Of a stretch of 64,000 bases of DNA, positions 57,180 to 64,000 are shown piece after piece. How positions within the stretch are numbered: position 1 is the stretch's first letter; each line of letters starts with the position of its first letter. The notes under the pieces were generated by a model that saw nothing but the letters and a program-made list of their open reading frames with translations, was not told the DNA's origin and ran no database searches. Origin of the DNA: Cephalopachus bancanus (Eukaryota > Chordata > Mammalia > Primates > Tarsiidae); the NCBI GenBank assembly GCA_027257055.1, contig JAPVLO010000278.1, positions 310,001-374,000 of the forward strand. The letters run 5' to 3'. The position numbers were made by a program, and so were the translations under genes.

Positions 57180-57815
57180 TTAAAATTATTTTTATTTTTA
57201 AAGAGTGTAGTTAAATACCCATGACAAAAAATTCACCATTATAACCGTCCTAGTGTACAGTGAAGTGCCACGTAGGTCACGGCATTGTGCAGCCACTGCC
57301 ACTGTCAAGTTCCAGAGCGTTCCAATGCCTACAGGGAGCCCTGTACTTGCCGAGTACTGGTTCCGTTTCCCAGTCCGGCAGGCACTCCTCTGTGGTCTGT
57401 ACTGTGGTCTTGTCTACACAATACATTCATATAACTGCAGCGAAGTAGTCGGTGCTCCTTGTTGGCCTGTCTTCTTCCACTTCACATGTAGTTCTGTGTC
57501 TTATCCATGCTGTGGCATGATCAGGACCTCATTCTTGTATTGCTTTTCCATTTGTGTTTTGGCAAAATGCACATAAAATACATCTTGACCACATCAAGGG
57601 CACGGTGCAGTGGTGTAAGGCAGCCACACTGCACCCCTCACCTGCCCATCTCCAGTGCTTTGTTCATCCTGTTCCATTCCTTGCCAGCTCCCCTCCTTTC
57701 CCAGGTCCCAGTGCCCCCTCTGCTCTCCATCTTCAGGCCTTTGTCTTCTCCAGGGACCTCACGCAAGTGGAACCATAGAGTATTTGTCCAGTTGTGCAAA
57801 TTAGTCACCTGATAC
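57180..57815. mobile_element. two related ancient L1-like 3' relics
   Basis: Two blocks share the order ACATAAAATACATCTTGACC-like text, AGTGTACAGT/GGTGCAGTGGTG and a CAGCCACTGC/CAGCCACACTGC block: 57205-57300 and 57555-57640. After the second come CCTCACGCAAGTGGAACCAT and AGAGTATTTGTCC. This text is common in old mammalian L1 3' regions. Family assignment is tentative. Confidence 0.45.
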
Positions 57816-60036
57816 AAGAATGGGCCGGAGACCTTAATGGTGATTTCCTTCCATTGTTACTTTGCTGAGTGTTTTTTATCACAAGCGGTGCAGTTTCATG
57901 TACATCATTTTTACCCAAATGAAGTTGTTGAAAAAATAATCAAGACTTGTTGCTTGTAGCTAAACAGTGGCAAGAGAGAAATTTATATACTGCATACCAG
58001 GTGACAAAAGTTGAAAAATAATTACCTACACATCCATATCAAGAAGCTTAAAAAAGAAACAACAAATCAAACTGCAAAAAAAGAAATCAGAAAATCAAGA
58101 GTAGAAGTCAATGCACTATAAAAGTGTATCTGGTATTTGTGTTGCCTGCTGCCTGTTAGTCAGTGAGGTTCTTCCTATCTGACTGCGAGGCGTCCTGACA
58201 CTCAGTGCTTCTGTGGAAGGAGGGTTACATTAGGACACTGGCCAGTTTCCCCAGAAAACTGATATTAATGGGTTTTCCTCTAATAAGCATAGAAATTGGC
58301 CCTCCCAGTCTCAAAACTTACATTTGCCTGATCTGAGTTCCTTCCTCAGGTGACCAGCCCTCAGGCAAGGGCCTGAAACCATCAGAACATTCCATCCAAT
58401 CAGCCAGATACAGACCCTCTCACTCAACATGGGTGCCTCCCCCCATCTCCTGCCACTGGAAGCAGTTCTGGCGTTTGTTATTTTTGTCTATAAAAGATTT
58501 AATTTTCTTCTTGCAAATAGAATACTGACACAACACCTTGATCCAGCTTTGAGTTTTGCTAGGAGAGATTCTTTTCCAAAGGACCCTTATTGCTAGGACA
58601 CTGCATTTGTTCCTGGCACAGCTCTTCTGGAATCTCGGCTGTAACCCTGGGACAGGCCCTGAACGCTAATCTCCGTCTTCCTACTCCACAAAACAGGGGT
58701 TCCTTTTAGCCTTCCAGCTCCTGTTGTGTGTTGGTTTCTGGAAGTCTCTCGTGCACAGGCTAGAACTCAAAATGCTGTGGGGGAAGTACATCCAGAATTG
58801 GGGGAATCAACTCTGCATTTATCTTTTCCTGCTCATGTCCTTACCCCTTTTTATCCTTAAACTTTAACTTGGGCCCTCCCAAAGCAGCCAGGGCACTGGA
58901 AACCCCTGCCACCCTTTCCACCTGACTTCTTGTCCCTGTGTTTCAGTTTATGAATCTCCTAAGGGAAAAAACAAAAGCAAAAGTGGGGCTCCCCTGAGCC
59001 CTGCTCTCATCTCTGGGATTCTGGCCCCTCAGTGCCACCTGCCTTGTTGCCACACGCCCTCAGAGACCTGCGTCAAGTTGTCATGGTGGTTTGTCACCTT
59101 CCCTCCAACTGCTGAGGTGTGTGTGGCAAAGGGTGTGGGGATTCAGCTGATGTTGTCATCTTTGGGTGAAATTAGATGTGTCCTGCCTCTCATGTGTGTT
59201 TGCAGCTCCATGATGCCTTGTAGAAAATGGGGACAGAAGACAAGGGCAGAAGCAGAATGCAAAGAATGTTCAGGGGCAGCGTGTTGGTGATGGCAGTGGC
59301 ATCAGCACAGGACAGATATGGGTGGGCACAGGCAGGTGGAGAAAACTACTACACAAGCAGCACCTGATGGGTGTAGGGTGGTGGGAGCATCCTGGATGAC
59401 ACCTGCATCTGGCTGGAGCCACAAGATCAGGGGTGTAACTTCCCGAACCGGGGTAACTGGGGTAAATTAGCTATGTGCATGTCAAGGGTGTTTGGAAGCA
59501 CAAATTGCACCAGGACTTGTTACTTTGAAGCACTGGTGACAAATTCCACAGCATGACTTGGGGGCACTGTCTGCATGTGCGCTAGATGTGATGGGGAGAC
59601 CCTGGGAAATGAGGAGGAGACACTGGTTGTGAGGAGGAGATTCTGGTCATGAGGGGAGACTCTGGGACGTGGCCCTCCAACAGGCACATGGTGTCTAAAA
59701 CCACAAGACATTATTAAATCATGTGAAGATGGAAGGTGGTGTGGGGCACTCGCTGGTCACTGTAGAAAGCTGCGGGTCCTGTGTGTGTCCCTGTTGGAAG
59801 GAGCTGAGCTGTCAGACACCAAGGAGACTCCTTCCACACCTGGGGCTGCACAGTGACCACTGGAATCGGCTTCGGGAGCATGTGTCCTGGCTAGACCATG
59901 AGACCAAGACCCCTCAGCTCGAAGTCCTTAGAAGATAAGTAATTGAAGTTGAGTTTGTTTCAGGATTATTTGCACTTTGACGATTAAACATAATAAAAAT
60001 GGATGCAGACACATTTGTTCTTAGATATCTGTAATT
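57816..60036. other. unique sequence, no gene recognised
   Basis: About 2.2 kb. A TATA-like TCTATAAAAGAT at about 58486-58497 stands alone. A short diverged tandem repeat (GAGGAGGAGACACTGG-like) lies at 59588-59672 and similar text recurs at 61463-61505. Confidence 0.4.
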
Positions 60037-60050
60037 CAAAGAAAAAACTA

Positions 60051-60338
60051 GCCGGGCTCGGTGGCTCAGCCTGTAATCCCGCGCTTTGGGAGGCTGAAGT
60101 GAGTGGATTGCCTAAGCCCATGGGTTCGAGACCCGCCTGGGCAACTTGGCAAGACCTCATCTCTAAAATAAATTTTAAAAAAATTAGGGCTTGGTAGCGC
60201 AAGCCCGTCGTTCCAGTTACTTGGAAGGCTGAGGCAGAAGGATTGTCGGAGCCCAGCAGGTCGAGGTGGCAGTGGCCAGGAGTGGCCACTACACTCCAGT
60301 CTGAGTGACAGAGTGAGACTCCAACTCAAAAAAAAAGA
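60051..60338 (+). mobile_element. Alu SINE, young local subfamily
   Basis: A box TGGCTCAGCCTG and B-box region ATGGGTTCGAGACCCGCC. A perfect 14-bp duplication CAAAGAAAAAACTA flanks it (60037-60050 and 60339-60352). A short deletion follows AAATTAG in the right-arm start. Confidence 0.95.
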
Positions 60339-60352
60339 CAAAGAAAAAACTA

Positions 60353-61825
60353 CAAGCCGAACTTCAGTATTCCCCTTTGTGTCTCTATGGCCAACACAAC
60401 AAAAACAGAGCCTTGGGGCCACGAAGGAGGAGGTTACACCTGGGAAAGAGACAGAAAGGCCGGCTGAGCTGGGAATAGCTAGGCTCCTGGCAAACAGAAG
60501 CCACCCACGGGCAGGTGCGCAGGGGCCACAGGGACACACTGGCACCAGCTCCAGATTCTACCCCCTCACTTTGTTTCATGCCAGAAAGTACCACAGTGCA
60601 GAAGCTGACCCAACCACTGGCAGCTGAGGTTTGCTTTGAAACTGTCCTGGCTCTATGTCCTGGCACCTGGCCTAGAAACGCTGCTTCTCTCGGGCGTCCC
60701 AGGCCCCAGAGGGAGTACCTGCAAGCTGGTGCTCCACCCCCATGGGGGCCCACCCGGCCCCTCTGATGCACAAGCCTACTCCCCAAAACACCACAGCAGA
60801 CCCAAGAAACACAGCAGCAGGGCTCAGCCCCGATACCCACTCCCGGTCTCACTGCCCATGGTTCTCCGGGTCTATCGATCCTTCTTTTCCTTATGGAACC
60901 ACAGGGAAACACTGCCTGCTCAACATGCACATGTGGGAATATTCAGAGCAGCAGCTCTTGGCTCCCACAGCACTGAGAAGAGTCTTTTACTCTCCCTGGG
61001 TTGGGGAGGTGATGTGCCAGGACACTGTGCCAGCGTGGCTCCTGGGAGCAGCATGTTCCATGGTGCCCTCTCCCTGCCTTTGGGTTTGGAGGGGACGTGA
61101 CTGGGAAGCTCCCACTTGCACTCTCCTCTGGCCAAGTCTTCACAAAGCTGCCGTCCACAGGTGCCACCGGCTTTAAGACCTCCGCAGGAGTGTTTCCTTG
61201 TCTGGTTTTATCCTCCCACGAACTCTACCAGATAGGCCTTACTGTTCCCATGTGATAAAGGGAAATTGAGGCTCAGGTTAAGAAGGGTTCTGATGTAGGT
61301 GGGCTCCTGGGCATCCGCTCGCCACAGGGCACATGGGAGCCAAGCAGGCGTGGACTGTGGCTGTGACCTCTCCAGCAACTGCCCCTGCTGCTGGTTCCTT
61401 GAACAAGCGACCCCTCCCACCAGGCACATGAAACCTCCGCTTCCAATTCTCCTCCAAGTGACAAAAAAGGAGGAAACTCTGGCCGTGAGGAGGAGACTCT
61501 TGGACCTTTGGAAACAGCCGAGAAGCTCCGTTCACTAAGCATGGCGCAGCTTCTCCCAGATGTGTCGTGTCTTGTGGCATCTCTGGTGTCTGTCACTTTA
61601 TTTGCGTTTACTGCATCCTAGTGCATCCTAATGTGGGGGTGTAGTGAGCACCACGTTATCTGTTGGTGACCAACATGGTAGAAAATGCCCTGCTCACAGA
61701 GGAAGCAGGACCCCCTTGAAATAACACACAAATAGGAACACAATGAGAGTAACCAAAATGCACAGCCTGTACCCCACACCACCGCCTCTGTTGAGTGCCA
61801 TTTGACAAGACTGTCTCTAGTTTTT
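60353..61825. other. unique GC-rich sequence with a MIR relic
   Basis: About 1.5 kb with frames of 100-180 codons open on both strands at once (60385-60930 minus, 60636-61176 plus). Mutual overlap argues for composition, not coding. No domain recognised. Confidence 0.4.
61190..61290 (-). mobile_element. MIR SINE relic
   Basis: Plus strand ATCCTCCCACGAACTCTACC, AGATAGGCCTTACTGTTCCC and AAATTGAGGCTCAGGTTAAG are the reverse complement of the MIR 3' half. Confidence 0.6.
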
Positions 61826-61840
61826 TAAAAATAAAATATT

Positions 61841-62119
61841 AGCCAGGCTCGGTGGTTCAGCCTGTAATCCCGCGCTTTGGGAGGCTGAGGTGAGTGGATT
61901 GCCTGAGCCTGCGGGTTCGAGACCCACCTGGGCAACTTGGCGAGACCTAATCTCTACAATAAATCAAAAAAATTAGCCGGGTATGGTAGTGCATGCCTGT
62001 AGTTCCAGCTACTTGGAAGGCTGAGGCGGAAGGATCGCCGGATCCCAGCAGGTTGAGGCTGCGGTGGCCGGAAGCGGGTGACAGAGTGAGACTCCAACTC
62101 AAAAAAATAAATAAATAAA
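61841..62119 (+). mobile_element. Alu SINE, young local subfamily, small deletion
   Basis: A box TGGTTCAGCCTG and B-box region GCGGGTTCGAGACCCACC. About 20 bases of the right arm (the CACTGCACTCCAG block) are missing between GGAAGCGG and GTGACAGAG. A perfect 15-bp duplication TAAAAATAAAATATT flanks it (61826-61840 and 62120-62134); the tail is (AAAT)n. Confidence 0.95.
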
Positions 62120-62134
62120 TAAAAATAAAATATT

Positions 62135-64000
62135 GCAGATGTAACTCCAGCCTGAAATTCCTCCTCCCAGGAAAGAATCACAAATTGCCCCCCCCAAAAC
62201 AATACAGACAAATCACCAGACAGAGCTTTGAGAAATAACCTGACAGAGACCCCAGAGCCTTCTAGAATGGTGTGATCAATTGTAAATCAACAAGATGACA
62301 GATAAATAAAGCACCGTGGACTGTTCACATGATTTTTTCGTGGTGACTGGCAAATGGAGCTGTATTTGGGAAACAATCTTTTGTTGTTTCCCTATTGCTG
62401 ACTCTAGTAAAATCACACTGACTCTAAGCTCTGCTTCCAGGGAGCTAATATATTCTCTTACCACCATCTGGAAAATATATAGAATGGTTGGGGAAAAAAT
62501 GAATATGAGGCCTTTTATCATTATTATACCATGGATTAATAGGATTAAAATGTGTGCTGTCTTCCCAAAGAACACTGTTTCAGGACTGGGGTCCAGGCTG
62601 TAGGAAGGAAACGTGGCATGTATCATATGTAAGCGTTTCTATAAATCATTTACTAAGAGAAAATAGTGTGTCAGCTGTTTAGAAATACAAAATAACTTAA
62701 GATTGAATGAGTCAATTGAACTGCTGCCAGCAGCCATATAATTAGCAGGTACTCAAACGGCTGTTGGAAACGGCGTCGTGCTCAGAGCATAAGAACGCAA
62801 TGACACAAAACCATGGAAGAAAAGCATGGCCAAACCCAACCTTGAGTGTTGTTGGAACAGCACCAAGAAAGTTCATGGAACCCGCTTTAGCATCTACATT
62901 GATACATACATTTGGGTCTTACCAGCCCTCACTGTCAGTGGTTAAGAAACCAATTTGAAAATAAGAGTCCACCACTTCACAAGCAAACATGCAAAGTATA
63001 AATGGCGGAAGACCAAGAAACAGCCAGCTGTGAACACAGAGGACTTGCAAGGATGAAGAGCCACTGGCCCAGGAGGGTTTTGTCCAAGGGCGCCTCATAA
63101 CCCACAGATCCAAGGGAACCTCCCTTCCAGCAACATGGCTGGCCTCAGGAAGGCCACGTGGGGCCTTGGGGGAAGCCAAGGCTCAGCTCTCCAGGCACAG
63201 CCGGTGCTGCTCTGACCTGAGCCGGGCCAGGATGCGGGAACATGGGACAGCCGGGGACAGAGCAGTGAGCCCAGAGCTGTCAGTGCTCAGGTAGGGGTGT
63301 GGGGACTGCATTTCTGTCACAGGAGAGTGAGGTTCTTTTCCTTCCTCCATCCCTGGAGCTCCACCTGGAGACGGGCCATCCTCCCCGCTGCCTGGATGCC
63401 CCACATGCATGGGCACCACCACTGGACCCAGCGTGGTCCACGTGGGCTGAGTCATGGCCACTCTCAGAAGCCCCTTTTCCCCCCTCCCTGGGAGTCCTTT
63501 GCCCTCCCCAGGGTCCTCCTCCCTCCATGTGAACTGCTGGGCCAATGCCGATCTCTGCCCTGCTCTCTCTGCACAGTCTGCAGCTGGAGCCAGGATTACC
63601 TCAGGGTCCTCACGGAGAGGTGAGTGTGCCCTGCCTCCTCCCTCATGTCCCACCACTGCCCCGTCCCAGCCATCCCTCACCAAACCAGAGTCTTCCCTCC
63701 ACCCACACCCGCCAGCCTCCCACACACAGTCAGAGTTTCCAGAGCACCCACTGCGTATTTCCGACTAGGTTCCTTCTCTGATGGCTGACCATGCTCACAG
63801 GCCATTCGTTCCCCACCCCCACCCCAGGGAAGGTCTTGGTGCGTGCATGCCTTGGCAGCTCACCATCCTTGGGGCCACCATACAGAGACCAGCAATGGTC
63901 CGTGGCTCAGGTCAGATGGGCTGGCCTGATGTGGCTCAGGCATTCAGGCTGCGTCCTTGCTGAGGGTTGGAAGCAGAGTCTCCAGAACACCTGAGGTGCC
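62135..64000. other. unique sequence, no gene recognised
   Basis: About 1.9 kb. AT-rich to 62.7 kb, then GC-rich. From 63.2 kb onward frames are open on both strands together (63183-63725 minus; 63297-63781 plus), as expected from composition. No named repeat. Confidence 0.4.

Noticed and set aside
58140..58760. An LTR around the TCTATAAAAGAT motif
   Set aside because: No poly(A) signal at proper distance, no borders and no second copy in the window.
60385..61176. Overlapping 144-181-codon frames as a gene
   Set aside because: Both strands are open together in GC-rich DNA, without domains or splice context.
63183..63781. 180-codon minus frame and several plus frames as exons
   Set aside because: Mutually overlapping, no domain, same composition effect.

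Overview
The window is nuclear genomic DNA of a primate. Dimeric 7SL-derived Alu elements occur on both strands (about eleven full or near-full copies, one monomer and one 3' fragment), alongside L1, L2, MIR, mariner and class I endogenous retrovirus (ERV) sequence. No Alu matches a usual human subfamily, and there is no lorisiform tRNA-derived monomer SINE and no lemur-type Alu linker. By exclusion a tarsier-like primate fits best. This is an inference from repeat content only. I found no convincing host protein-coding gene, rRNA gene or tRNA gene, so the window looks intergenic or deeply intronic.

Layout. 1-1477: mostly unique DNA ending at a young Alu. 1853-5070: a 3.2 kb minisatellite of about 33-bp units. 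5.3-9.2 kb: older Alu, L1, L2 and MIR relics. 9229-22440: one antisense ERV provirus with LTR, env, a gutted pol, protease, gag, leader and LTR; its right-hand (5') LTR was later split by a full-length antisense L1 (about 15937-22397). 22.4-31 kb: unique sequence with two Alus, L2/MIR pieces and a 300-bp GA-rich tract. 31-36 kb: a possible solo LTR, dinucleotide repeats and a small diverged duplication. 36.3-42.7 kb: a nested Alu, a CT repeat, two adjoining minisatellites with G-quadruplex potential, a CA-rich array and two young Alus. 43-48.6 kb: mostly unique. 48.6-50.9 kb: two head-to-head L1 relics. 51.8-52.4 kb: an L1 relic and a mariner relic. 52.8-53.94 kb: a second 32-bp minisatellite that begins at a 30-bp foldback. 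54-64 kb: unique sequence with L1 relics and two young Alus.

The most interesting signal is the local Alu lineage. Young copies share a one-base A-box change and a rewritten B-box region that together look much more like a tRNA gene promoter than a standard Alu does. The B-box region can form a five-bp stem with a seven-base loop, like a tRNA T-arm, and one copy keeps the stem by a paired change. Older copies in the same window lack these features and one copy is intermediate. Six copies have target-site duplications that still match perfectly, and one more differs at one base. The nested ERV/L1 locus is the second point of interest: its pol deletion is patched by a 42-bp copy of env sequence, and the inserted L1 has an ORF1 broken by a single early stop.
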